A DNA stretch of 64,000 bases, taken from Psychrobacter sp. FDAARGOS_221. GTDB taxonomy: Bacteria; Pseudomonadota; Gammaproteobacteria; Pseudomonadales; Moraxellaceae. Shown here piece after piece: positions 24,977 to 33,706 of this stretch. Location of the stretch: NCBI RefSeq assembly GCF_002313155.2, contig NZ_NWFK02000001.1, positions 248,001 through 312,000 on the forward strand. Reading direction: 5' to 3'. Below the pieces are notes generated by a model. That model did not search any database. It saw only the letters and a program-made list of their open reading frames with translations, and was not told the origin of the DNA. The position numbers and the translations under genes were made by a program. Position 1 is the stretch's first letter, and each line of letters starts with the position of its first letter.

Positions 24977-27658
24977 ATGAGCGAAGCTAAACCATCTTTA
25001 ACCCAATCGAATCCGATGCCGATGAATGAGCAATACAAAAAGCCATTACCCGGTAGCGATTTGCATTATTTTGATGTTGAACAAGCGGTCAACGATATTG
25101 AGCCAGGCGCTTATGCCAAGCTGCCATTTAGCTCAAAAGTACTGTGTGAAAACCTAGTACGTCGCTGTCCTCCTGAAGATTTAAAAGAAGCGTTATCACA
25201 ACATATTTATCGTAAACAAGACGTTGATTTTCCTTGGTATCCTGCGCGCGTTGTGTGTCATGATATCTTGGGTCAAACAGCCTTTGTTGACTTAGCTGGT
25301 CTACGCGATGCCATTGCTGCTGAAGGCGGTGATCCTGCAAAAGTTAACCCTATTGTGCCAACTCAATTAATTGTGGATCACTCATTAGCGGTTGAGCATG
25401 CAGGCTTTGAAGAAAATGCGTTTGAGAAAAACCGTGAAGTTGAAGAACGTCGTAACGAAGACCGTTTCCACTTTATCAACTGGTGTCAGTATGCCTTTGA
25501 TAACGTAAACGTGGTGCCGCCTGGTAACGGCATTATGCACCAAATTAACCTAGAGAAAATGTCGCCAGTCGTCCAAATCGTGGCCGACCAAGATGGTGAT
25601 GCGGTTACTTTCCCTGACACCCTAGTCGGTACCGACAGTCACACGCCTATGGTCGATGCACTGGGTGTTATCTCAATCGGTGTTGGCGGTCTAGAAGCTG
25701 AAAGCGTTATGCTAGGCAACCCATCGTATATGCGCCTGCCAAATATTGTCGGTGTTGAATTAACTGGCAAACTACAAGAAGGCATCACAGGTACTGACTT
25801 AGTATTGGCGATGACTGAATTCTTGCGTGAAGAAGGTGTGGTTTCGGCTTATCTTGAATTCTTCGGTGATGGTGCACGTCAATTAACGGTTGGTGATAGA
25901 GCCTCTATCTCAAATATGACCCCTGAATACGGCGCAACTGCTGCCATGTTCTACATTGATGAGCAAACCATTGATTACTTACGTCTAACCGGTCGTAGTG
26001 AGCAACAAATCAAAGTAGTTGAAACCTATGCCAAACAAGCAGGTATCTGGGCTGATGGCATGGTCGATGCCGAATATGACCGCGTACTAAAATTTGATTT
26101 ATCAAAAGTGGTACGTAACATTGCTGGTCCATCACGTCCACATGCGCGTGTATCAACCACTGACTTGGTTAAAGCCGGTATTGCTCATGCTGACAACCAG
26201 CCACTTTCAGAGCAAGATGACAGCCAAATGCCTGATGGCGCAGTAATTATTGCTGCAATCACCAGTTGTACCAACACCTCAAACCCACGCAACATGGTTG
26301 CAGCCGGTATCGTTGCCCGTAATGCGGTCGAAAAAGGTCTGGTACGTAAACCTTGGGTGAAGTCATCACTAGCACCTGGTTCTAAAACCGTTAAATTATA
26401 TTTAGAAGAAGCAGGACTATTGCCTGAGTTACAAAAACTTGGCTTTGATGTGGTCGCCTTCGCTTGTACTACTTGTAACGGTATGAGTGGTGCATTAGAT
26501 CCAGAAATTCAGCAAGAAATCATCGACCGTGACTTGTTCTCAACTGCTGTATTGTCGGGTAACCGTAACTTTGACGGTCGTATTCACCCGTATGCGAAGC
26601 AAGCATTCCTAGCCTCTCCTCCTTTGGTTGTAGCTTATGCGATTGCTGGTAATATCCGCTTTGATATTGAAAAAGATTCATTGGGTAAAGATAAAGACGG
26701 CAATGATGTGTACCTAAAAGACATCTGGTTTGACGATACTGAAGTCGATGCCATTGTTAAATCTGCGGTGAAGCCTGAGCAATTCAATCAGGTCTATATC
26801 CCCATGTTTGATGAAGCCAAAGCCGATGCTGCGCGCAATGAAGCCTCTGTAACAAACCCTCAGTATGACTGGCGTGAGATGAGTACCTATATTCGCCGCC
26901 CACCATATTGGGAAGGTGCAATGGCCGAAGCCAATAAGCTAAAAGGCATGCGTCCATTAGCAGTATTGGGTGATAACATCACTACCGACCATTTATCGCC
27001 ATCGAATGCAATCTTAGCAGACAGTGCTGCTGGTGAGTACTTGGCGAAAATGGGTCTGCCAGAAGAAGACTTCAACTCTTATGCCACTCACCGCGGTGAT
27101 CACTTAACTGCCCAACGTGCGACCTTCGCTAACCCGAAATTGTTAAACGAAATGGTACGTGACGACAAGGGTGAGGTTATCCAGGGCTCGCTGGCACGTG
27201 TTGAGCCTGAAGGTGAAGTGATGCGTATGTGGGAAGCGATTGAGACCTACATGACTCGTAAGCAGCCACTGATTATTATTGCCGGTGATGGCTATGGTCA
27301 AGGCTCTAGCCGTGACTGGGCAGCAAAAGGTGTTCGCTTAGCTGGTGTTGAAGTCGTCGTTGCTGAAGACTTCGAACGTATTCACCGTCAAAACTTAGTC
27401 GGTATGGGTGCCCTACCGCTTCAATTTGAAGAAGGTACAACCCGCAAAACGCTAAAAATCGATGGTACTGAAGTGTTCGACATCGAAGGTGAAGTATCTG
27501 CCGGCGGCGAGATGACCCTAGTCATTCATCGTAAAGATGGAAGCGTAGACAAAGCACCGGTTAAATGCCGCTTAGATACCGCTGACGAGGTGAAGATGTA
27601 TCATTCAGGTGGTATGCTACAGCGTTTTGCCAAGGAGTTTTTAGAAGGTCCGGCCTAA
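24977..27658 (+). CDS. acnD: Fe/S-dependent 2-methylisocitrate dehydratase
   Basis: An 893-residue aconitase-superfamily enzyme. It dehydrates 2-methylcitrate in the AcnD/PrpF branch of propionate oxidation. The [4Fe-4S] ligands are C431 (ITSCTNTSN), C497 and C500 (ACTTCNG). Substrate motifs ITTDHLSPSNAI and DGYGQGSSRDWAAKG lie in the expected places. AcnD makes 2-methylaconitate in a form that requires PrpF, and prpF lies about 3 kb downstream, which supports AcnD rather than AcnA. A terminator follows at 27779. Confidence 0.94.
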   Translation: MSEAKPSLTQSNPMPMNEQYKKPLPGSDLHYFDVEQAVNDIEPGAYAKLPFSSKVLCENLVRRCPPEDLKEALSQHIYRKQDVDFPWYPARVVCHDILGQTAFVDLAGLRDAIAAEGGDPAKVNPIVPTQLIVDHSLAVEHAGFEENAFEKNREVEERRNEDRFHFINWCQYAFDNVNVVPPGNGIMHQINLEKMSPVVQIVADQDGDAVTFPDTLVGTDSHTPMVDALGVISIGVGGLEAESVMLGNPSYMRLPNIVGVELTGKLQEGITGTDLVLAMTEFLREEGVVSAYLEFFGDGARQLTVGDRASISNMTPEYGATAAMFYIDEQTIDYLRLTGRSEQQIKVVETYAKQAGIWADGMVDAEYDRVLKFDLSKVVRNIAGPSRPHARVSTTDLVKAGIAHADNQPLSEQDDSQMPDGAVIIAAITSCTNTSNPRNMVAAGIVARNAVEKGLVRKPWVKSSLAPGSKTVKLYLEEAGLLPELQKLGFDVVAFACTTCNGMSGALDPEIQQEIIDRDLFSTAVLSGNRNFDGRIHPYAKQAFLASPPLVVAYAIAGNIRFDIEKDSLGKDKDGNDVYLKDIWFDDTEVDAIVKSAVKPEQFNQVYIPMFDEAKADAARNEASVTNPQYDWREMSTYIRRPPYWEGAMAEANKLKGMRPLAVLGDNITTDHLSPSNAILADSAAGEYLAKMGLPEEDFNSYATHRGDHLTAQRATFANPKLLNEMVRDDKGEVIQGSLARVEPEGEVMRMWEAIETYMTRKQPLIIIAGDGYGQGSSRDWAAKGVRLAGVEVVVAEDFERIHRQNLVGMGALPLQFEEGTTRKTLKIDGTEVFDIEGEVSAGGEMTLVIHRKDGSVDKAPVKCRLDTADEVKMYHSGGMLQRFAKEFLEGPA

Positions 27659-27778
27659 TTAATCAAATTAACTGAATTAACTAAAACTAAATAGTTAGTT
27701 TAATTTAGTGTTTAGTTTTTTGAATCAATTCAACAGCTTTAAATTCAGTCTAACCGCATACTGATTATAGCGTAAACA

Positions 27779-27812
27779 AGCCCTCTTATTGATAAATAGG
27801 AGGGCTTTTTTG
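27779..27812 (+). terminator. Terminator after acnD
   Basis: AAGCCCTCTTATT and AATAGGAGGGCTT pair with one mismatch around a four-base loop, followed by six T residues. It makes the acnD transcript end here, so prpF is expressed separately. Confidence 0.85.
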
Positions 27813-27930
27813 ATGCCAAATAATTCGTTTTATCTATACAAAAGTAAGTATTTATTAAAAATAGTTAAAATAAATTTTGTTATTACTCACATATTGCTTT
27901 ATATTGAGTTGTAATATTTAGGTAACTATA

Positions 27931-27947
27931 GTTTACATAATGTAAAC
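27931..27947. promoter_or_regulatory. Perfect 17-base palindrome upstream of the symporter gene
   Basis: GTTTACATAATGTAAAC is fully symmetric (8+1+8). It lies about 60 bases before the symporter ATG, within the promoter region, and related half-sites (GGTAAC, GTTTATAA) lie on either side. It is a likely operator for a dimeric regulator, which I cannot name. Confidence 0.6.
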
Positions 27948-28007
27948 CAGTATTATCATAGTTTATAAATATGTAACATTAGTTAAAATTATTTTATTAG
28001 GATTATT

Positions 28008-29549
28008 ATGTTCAAACTTATATATAAACAATGGATTGTTATTATATCTTTATTACTAGGCACTCGTCTTGCTCAAGCAGCAGAACAATCAGGTCTAGAG
28101 GCATTTAGTAGTGGCGCTGATACGTTCATGGCTGAAAAATTAGGTTGGTTCGTTGAGCTTATCTTTTATTCTGTTCCAATTGGCGGTGCGTCTTTCCCAT
28201 TAATCGCAGGTTGGTTATTAATCGCTGCTGTTGTATTCACTCTTTATTTCGGTTTCATTCAGTTTCGTCATGTGGGTCTGGCCATCGACATCGTTCGTGG
28301 TAAGTTTACAAACCCGCATAAGAAAACAGAAGGCGAAGTTACCCATTTCCAAGCATTGGTTACAGCTCTATCAGGGACGGTAGGTCTTGGTAACATCGCT
28401 GGTGTGGGTGCGGCTCTTGCTATCGGTGGTCCAGGCGCGACTTTCTGGATGATCTTGATTGGTCTATTAGGCATGGCGTCTAAATTTGTAGAATGTACGC
28501 TAGGTGTTAAATACCGTACTATCCTACCATCAGGTGCTGTATCAGGTGGTCCAATGTACTACTTAAGCCGTGGTATGGCTGAACGTGGCATGGGCGGTTT
28601 TGGTAAGTTTCTAGCTGTTGGCTTTGCATTAATGTGTATCTTAGGTAGCTTGGGCGGCGGTAACATGTTCCAGGGCAACCAAGCATTCGCAGCATTAAGC
28701 TCAACGTTTGATATCCCAGCTGAATTTGGTATCTTCTTTGGTATCGGTCTTGCGATTCTAGTTGGTATGGTAATTATTGGTGGCATGCCGCGTATTGCGA
28801 CAGTGACTGAAAAAGTAGTGCCATTCATGGCCGCTTTATATATTGGTATGAGCTTAATTGTTATCATCGCTAATTTCAGCCAAGTTGGCGCAGCCTTCCA
28901 AGCAATCTTTGTCGGTGCCTTCACTGGTGCTGGTGTTGCCGGTGGTTTCATTGGTGCATTGATTCAAGGTTTAAAACGTGCAACATTCTCTAACGAAGCC
29001 GGTATTGGTTCAGCGGCTATTGCTCACTCGGCCGTAAAAACTGAAGAACCTGCTACTGAAGGTTTAGTTGCTTTACTTGAGCCATTCATTGATACCGTTG
29101 TTATCTGTACGATGACTGCTCTAGTTATTACCCTTTCAGGTGTTAATGATCTAGCAAACATTCAATCACAAGCATTAACTGGTGTTGATCTGACGCGTGC
29201 AGCCTTCATGGAAACAGCGCCTTTCTTCCAGTACTTACTAGCGATTGCTGTTGTGTTGTTTGCATTCTCAACGATGATTTCATGGTCTTACTATGGTCTT
29301 AAAGCTTGGACTTACCTATTTGGTGAAAGTAAAGCAGTAGAAATGATCTTCAAATTGATCTTCTGTATCTTCGTTGTTATTGGTGCAACTATTCAGTTTG
29401 GTTTCGTTATCGATTTCTCAGATGCGGCTATCTTCGCAATGTCTATCTTCAACGTTATCGGTCTATACTTCTTGATGCCTATTGTTAAGAAAGAAGTTGT
29501 ATCATTCATCGCACGTGTTAAAAGTGGTGAAGTTAAAAAGTACAAATAA
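28008..29549 (+). CDS. Sodium:alanine/glycine symporter (AGCS family)
   Basis: A 513-residue transporter with about eleven helices. AGCS landmarks are clear: FQALVTALSGTVGLGNIAGVGAALAIGGPGATFWM, SGGPMYYL, and KRATFSNEAGIGSAAIAHSA. It imports alanine or glycine with sodium (or proton). The first 25 residues look like a signal peptide (LLLGTRLAQAAE), as found in longer AGCS members. Codon choice is markedly more biased than in neighbours, suggesting high expression. It separates acnD from prpF but has its own promoter, palindromic operator candidate and terminator, so it is an independent unit. Confidence 0.95.
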   Translation: MFKLIYKQWIVIISLLLGTRLAQAAEQSGLEAFSSGADTFMAEKLGWFVELIFYSVPIGGASFPLIAGWLLIAAVVFTLYFGFIQFRHVGLAIDIVRGKFTNPHKKTEGEVTHFQALVTALSGTVGLGNIAGVGAALAIGGPGATFWMILIGLLGMASKFVECTLGVKYRTILPSGAVSGGPMYYLSRGMAERGMGGFGKFLAVGFALMCILGSLGGGNMFQGNQAFAALSSTFDIPAEFGIFFGIGLAILVGMVIIGGMPRIATVTEKVVPFMAALYIGMSLIVIIANFSQVGAAFQAIFVGAFTGAGVAGGFIGALIQGLKRATFSNEAGIGSAAIAHSAVKTEEPATEGLVALLEPFIDTVVICTMTALVITLSGVNDLANIQSQALTGVDLTRAAFMETAPFFQYLLAIAVVLFAFSTMISWSYYGLKAWTYLFGESKAVEMIFKLIFCIFVVIGATIQFGFVIDFSDAAIFAMSIFNVIGLYFLMPIVKKEVVSFIARVKSGEVKKYK

Positions 29550-29582
29550 GCCTATTTAGTATCTAATACTACGCTTATAACA

Positions 29583-29615
29583 AAGCCCCCTAAGTCTGAC
29601 TTAGGGGGCTTTTTT
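29583..29615 (+). terminator. Terminator after the alanine symporter
   Basis: A 13-bp perfect stem (AAGCCCCCTAAGT and complement) with a three-base loop, followed by six T residues. Confidence 0.9.
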
Positions 29616-29715
29616 GATGCTATTCAATACTGCTTAAATTACTTAAATTGATTCAAATACTTTGATGATTACTACTCACCTACTCTTTTAGTTACTTCAT
29701 AGATAAAGAGATAAG

Positions 29716-30348
29716 TTATTTAATCTGAGCCGAATTAATGATTGATAATATTTGCTGCTCATCACGTTTTAAATCGTCAGTTAAGCCACTAAATATAGCC
29801 ACACCCTCTTTAACAAGAATGGCGCCTTGGAACATATACATGTATTCATCAGCACCATGAGCTTGGTTCGGATTCATGGTTTTATCGGTTATTTTGAAAT
29901 AATAGCCATTGTTGTTGGCAAGCTTTTGAATACGAATTGGATTTTCAACAGCCTGACTTTGAAACCTTTGGCTATTTTCTTCTACCAACTGACGTATGGC
30001 AGGCAAGGTTGTCAGTCTATTGTCAGTTGATTTGGTAAATGCCAAGCTCATCATCACTTTAGGGGCATGCGTAACTGAGTTATTGGTCAATTCGATATGG
30101 GTTGCTGGGCCTTTTTTAACCGCACTTTGGACTGTCCAGTTAGTTGGTAAATTAACAGTCAGTGTTTTACCACTGGTCAGTTTAATGGTTGTCAGCGTAC
30201 CCGATTGATTGTTTAACGTATTGTTAGCTGCTGTATGCACTTGCTGGTTACTGGTTGACGCGTTGTTGGCTGAGGTTGTCGATTGACACCCTGCGACAGC
30301 TAATCCGACAGCAACCATACTAAGCGGTAAAATTCGAGATAACATCAT
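29716..30348 (-). CDS. Lipoprotein of unknown function
   Basis: A 210-residue protein with a signal peptide ending in the lipobox AVAGC. The mature part begins with a Ser/Asn/Thr-rich linker, followed by a globular domain (LTVNLPTNWTVQSAVKKGPATHIELTNN ... EYMYMFQGAILVKEGVAIFSGL) of the type seen in PsbP-like or DUF1795-like envelope proteins, though I cannot place it firmly. It is on the opposite strand to the prp and symporter genes and shares no transcript with them. Confidence 0.75.
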   Translation of the reverse strand: MMLSRILPLSMVAVGLAVAGCQSTTSANNASTSNQQVHTAANNTLNNQSGTLTTIKLTSGKTLTVNLPTNWTVQSAVKKGPATHIELTNNSVTHAPKVMMSLAFTKSTDNRLTTLPAIRQLVEENSQRFQSQAVENPIRIQKLANNNGYYFKITDKTMNPNQAHGADEYMYMFQGAILVKEGVAIFSGLTDDLKRDEQQILSIINSAQIK

Positions 30349-30614
30349 GTTTAAATCCTTTTTAAATGAATGATTTGTGGTTAAAATATTAAAGTGCTAT
30401 TAACTTCAGCATATTATCATGTTGATTCACGCCAGTATCAATTTAAATCTTCGATAACGCATTGAGCTTTAATGCTTTATCCCCTATCATCGTAATGATG
30501 GTTTTAACTAACTTTATTAATACTTATCTGATTAATACTTGGCGTGCTTAAAGGCACTCACACCTAAACTACACCTAACGCCATTACACTTTTAACGGAC
30601 TAAAGGAACCCATA

Positions 30615-31871
30615 ATGAGCCAAGACCAGTCTTCAACCGCCTCCAACTCTGCTTCCAAAAATTTTGTACCTCAAATTGCAGTCTCTGCCACTTATATGCG
30701 CGGCGGCACGTCTAAAGGGGTATTTTTTAATCTAAATGACTTACCTGAGCGTTGTCAGCAGCCTGGTCAAGCGCGTGATAATTTCTTATTACGGGTTATT
30801 GGCAGTCCTGATCCTTACGGTAAGCAAATTGACGGTTTAGGCAATGGCTCATCAAGTACCTCTAAGACCGTAATTCTTTCTAAGTCTGATCAAGACGGAC
30901 ACGACGTCAACTACCTATTTGGTCAAGTTAACATCAGCAAGCCGATGATTGACTGGGCTGGTAACTGTGGCAACCTAACCGCTGCTGTGGGTGCTTGTGC
31001 TATTAATATGGGCTTAGTGGATGCCGATAAGGTAGCCAAAAGTATCGAGTCTGGTATTTGTGAAGTTAATATCTGGCAGCAAAATATCAGTAAAACCATC
31101 GTTGCTCATGTGCCTGTCTATCAAGATGAGCAAGGCAATGTACAGGTTCAAGAGACCGGTGACTTTGAGCTTGATGGGGTTACCTTCCCTGCCGCTGAGG
31201 TTAAAATTGAATTTATTGATCCGGTAGATGCCTCAAGCGCCATGTTCCCAACCGGTAACTTGGTTGATGAGTTTGACGTGACAGGATGTGGTTTAGATAA
31301 AGACAGCGTTCAAGCGACATTTATCAATGCTGGTATTCCAACCATCTTTATCAATGCTGAAGATTTGGGCTTCACCGGAACCGAGCTACAGCCTGATGTA
31401 AATAGCAACCCTGAGCTGCAAGCCAAACTTGAAACCATTCGTGCCAAAGGCGGTGTCGCAATGGGACTGTTCAAAGAGGTGAGTGAAGCTGAAAAGAGCC
31501 AGCACATTCCAAAGATTGCATGGGTTGCCCCTGCGCAAAGCTACACCGCATCAAGCGGTAAAGCTGTTAATGAGCAAGACATTGACCTGGTAGTGCGTGC
31601 CATGAGTATGGGTCAGCTACACCATGCCATGATGGGTACCGCGGCGGTGGCCATTGCCGCGGCAGCAACCACGCAAGGTACGCTTGTAAATAAGGCAGCT
31701 GGCGGTGGCAGCTTATCAGAAGTTCGTTTTGGTCATCCGTCAGGTACGCTACTTGTGGGCGGTAAGACAGAACAAGTTGATGGTCGCTGGCAGGCCAAAA
31801 AAGTATCAATGAGCCGCTCTGCTCGCCGTATTATGGTCGGTCAAGTGTTTGTGCCAGCAGATAGCTTTTAA
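30615..31871 (+). CDS. prpF: 2-methylaconitate cis-trans isomerase
   Basis: A 418-residue PrpF/DUF453 enzyme. The hallmark ATYMRGGTSKGVFF lies near the N-terminus, followed by GNGSSSTSKTVIL, DWAGNCGNLTAAVGACA and GGGSLSEVRFGHPSGTL. It isomerises the 2-methylaconitate made by AcnD into the form taken on by aconitase. Finding it with prpB, prpC and acnD completes the AcnD-dependent methylcitrate pathway. It has AAAGGA before the ATG and an own 265-base upstream region after a gap of two unrelated genes. Confidence 0.95.
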   Translation: MSQDQSSTASNSASKNFVPQIAVSATYMRGGTSKGVFFNLNDLPERCQQPGQARDNFLLRVIGSPDPYGKQIDGLGNGSSSTSKTVILSKSDQDGHDVNYLFGQVNISKPMIDWAGNCGNLTAAVGACAINMGLVDADKVAKSIESGICEVNIWQQNISKTIVAHVPVYQDEQGNVQVQETGDFELDGVTFPAAEVKIEFIDPVDASSAMFPTGNLVDEFDVTGCGLDKDSVQATFINAGIPTIFINAEDLGFTGTELQPDVNSNPELQAKLETIRAKGGVAMGLFKEVSEAEKSQHIPKIAWVAPAQSYTASSGKAVNEQDIDLVVRAMSMGQLHHAMMGTAAVAIAAAATTQGTLVNKAAGGGSLSEVRFGHPSGTLLVGGKTEQVDGRWQAKKVSMSRSARRIMVGQVFVPADSF

Positions 31872-32121
31872 TACACAAGTTTAGCTGCATAACTCATTAT
31901 TTAAGTGATTATTTAAATAACTTTCAAGCCACTATCATTTAACCCGTCAATCGCTATAGCTTGGACTGATTTTAAGTGTAGTGGTTTGTTTTCAGTGAAT
32001 TGGCTTAATTGAATGAGATAAGTTACACTGACTATAGTGTTGAAGATATTGAATCCGATTTAAACAGATCGACTAGATCAATACTCTCAGCATAAACTTT
32101 TAAATAATAGGAATAAATATA

Positions 32122-32340
32122 ATGAATATGAAAGACATGCTAGGCGCAGTAAAAGGCGACAATGCAGAGGGCAACAGCACCCTATCAGGACTTATGGACA
32201 TCGCAAAAGACATCAATAAAGAAGATCTTGAGCGTTATAAAAATATGTCAAAAGCTGAGCTATTAGAAGAGCTTAAAAACTCTGAGCATAGTGAAAAAGT
32301 TGTGGCATTAATTAAAGGTTTGATTGCTAACAAATCGTAG
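32122..32340 (+). CDS. Small acidic/amphipathic protein of unknown function
   Basis: A 72-residue protein rich in Lys, Glu and Asp, apparently all helical (DIAKDINKEDLERYKNMSKAELLEELKN). It has an upstream AATAGGA site before the ATG and a clean terminator directly after it at 32366, so it is most likely a real one-gene unit. No signal peptide or membrane segment. I do not recognise the family. Confidence 0.65.
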   Translation: MNMKDMLGAVKGDNAEGNSTLSGLMDIAKDINKEDLERYKNMSKAELLEELKNSEHSEKVVALIKGLIANKS

Positions 32341-32365
32341 CAAGCGAATCGCCATTAATAAAAAA

Positions 32366-32397
32366 GAGCATAGGTTAATCAACTTATGCTCTTTTTT
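32366..32397. terminator. Terminator after the small protein gene
   Basis: AGAGCATAGGTT and AACTTATGCTCT pair with one mismatch around AATC, with six or more T residues following on the plus strand and a run of A residues before it. It can work in both directions and also lies about 85 bases beyond the minus-strand gene end at 32480. Confidence 0.85.
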
Positions 32398-32479
32398 ATT
32401 AAAATGTATTATGAGTGAAAGCACCCCTAGAACAAATATGAACATGTTCTTCTAATTGATGATAAGAGTAAGTTACTTA

Positions 32480-33475
32480 CTAAACTTTTTTGTTTGCATC
32501 TAAATGCCACTTAAAATATTTTTCAGTTCCTTCTTTCCAATAGCTACACTTATTACCACTTATCGTTTGCATATAATCAAACATTGGCTTAGTGACATCA
32601 TTATTTAAAATAGTGACAATACCGTTATCTACACTTATAAATCCATGCTCGTAAAGATCATCGCATCCGAACTTGCACATTGGTGCAACAATATTCTCTA
32701 TATCAAGCCTCTCTTCGATACTACATTCAGAACGTTTTTTAATATGAGCTGCCACCATAAATCTAGTAAGATATTCACGCTGGCATATACAGCAGGTAAA
32801 AGTTGGATGTTGATTAAACAAAACCCTACGCAAAACACCTTGCTCAACTCTTCTCTTAGATAATGATTCTTTATCTAGCTCGTTGCTAGTATCCAAAAGA
32901 TACGCAAGATTGTCTAATATACCTGAGTCCACTTCTGGATAATAAACGCTACTTATTAAATCCAACTCATCAAGAACTTTAAATCTAGTCTCTTCTGAAC
33001 ACTTAGTAATCCTTGTAAAACCCTGAGGAAAGTTATTTTCGCTATACCCCACAAGCCTATTCAAGTCTTCTTTGGGCAAATTAATACTCTTTATTTCTGC
33101 GAGGAAGTACATATACTCCCAAGTCTGGTTTTTATCATCTACTCCCCATAACTCCAACGCTAAATCCTTGTTTTGAAACTTATATGTAGTAACTGCACTA
33201 AGCTCATATGCACCTTTCCTATAAAACAAAATCACATCACCAGACTTAATACTTTCCCATTTCTTAACATTAATATTGTTTTTACCCGGCGTTAGACCTC
33301 TAAGTTTTGCAAAACCATCAGGATATATCCTTTTAAGGGCATCATAATCTTTTGTTTCAATTATATTCTTATACTGCTCAATAGATATTTCTTTTACTAT
33401 AGTGTCGTTAGAGTCTTTAAGAATCGTGTTTGCACTGGCTGGCTGTAGAAATATATTAGTTATGACATCTCTCAA
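32480..33475 (-). CDS. Probable modified-DNA restriction nuclease (EVE/PUA-like plus HNH)
   Basis: A 331-residue protein. Residues about 55-165 look like an EVE/PUA-type base-reading domain (WESIKSGDVILFYRKGAYELSAVTTYKF ... WEYMYFLAEI). Residues about 230-300 form an HNH nuclease: CCICQREY, MVAAHIKKRSEC, RLDIENIVAPMCKFGCDDLYEHGFISV. This reader-plus-HNH arrangement is typical of type IV restriction enzymes that cut DNA carrying modified bases. The only start that fits is TTG at 33475, as a stop codon lies 18 bases before it in frame and the next ATG is far inside. The gene is more AT-rich than its neighbours, in line with transfer. Confidence 0.75.
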   Translation of the reverse strand: MRDVITNIFLQPASANTILKDSNDTIVKEISIEQYKNIIETKDYDALKRIYPDGFAKLRGLTPGKNNINVKKWESIKSGDVILFYRKGAYELSAVTTYKFQNKDLALELWGVDDKNQTWEYMYFLAEIKSINLPKEDLNRLVGYSENNFPQGFTRITKCSEETRFKVLDELDLISSVYYPEVDSGILDNLAYLLDTSNELDKESLSKRRVEQGVLRRVLFNQHPTFTCCICQREYLTRFMVAAHIKKRSECSIEERLDIENIVAPMCKFGCDDLYEHGFISVDNGIVTILNNDVTKPMFDYMQTISGNKCSYWKEGTEKYFKWHLDANKKV

Positions 33476-33706
33476 AAAACATGGTGTTTTTTATAAATCT
33501 ATTGGTCTTTATTATGATAGCACCATAACTTTATTGAATTTAAATAATATGGAAGGCGCTGTGAAAGTCAAAAATGAAAGGGCAATATTAGAACTAAGCT
33601 CACCGTTATCGGCTGCCTTTGATTGATTTTAGTTACCAAATTTTAAGAAACACTATAAAGCCTTTATAATAAGCGCATAATTGAAACTACATAGCGTTTT
33701 TATATT

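Larger units (their letters stand above)
27659..28007. other. Intergenic region between acnD and the symporter gene
   Basis: No gene is visible. The 349 bases hold the acnD terminator (27779-27812), then very AT-rich sequence with a perfect 17-base palindrome at 27931, and the symporter ribosome site. Confidence 0.6.

Noticed and set aside
27659..28007. Glycine riboswitch in front of the alanine/glycine symporter
   Set aside because: The leader is AT-rich with none of the conserved GGAGAG-type aptamer elements; only a DNA palindrome is visible.
28519..28951. Minus-strand frames inside the alanine symporter gene
   Set aside because: Proline/alanine-rich shadow translations of strongly biased codons on the plus strand.
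33402..33626. Plus-strand frame of 74 codons upstream of the ABC transporter
   Set aside because: It overlaps the start of the restriction nuclease gene on the other strand, has no ribosome site and no family features.
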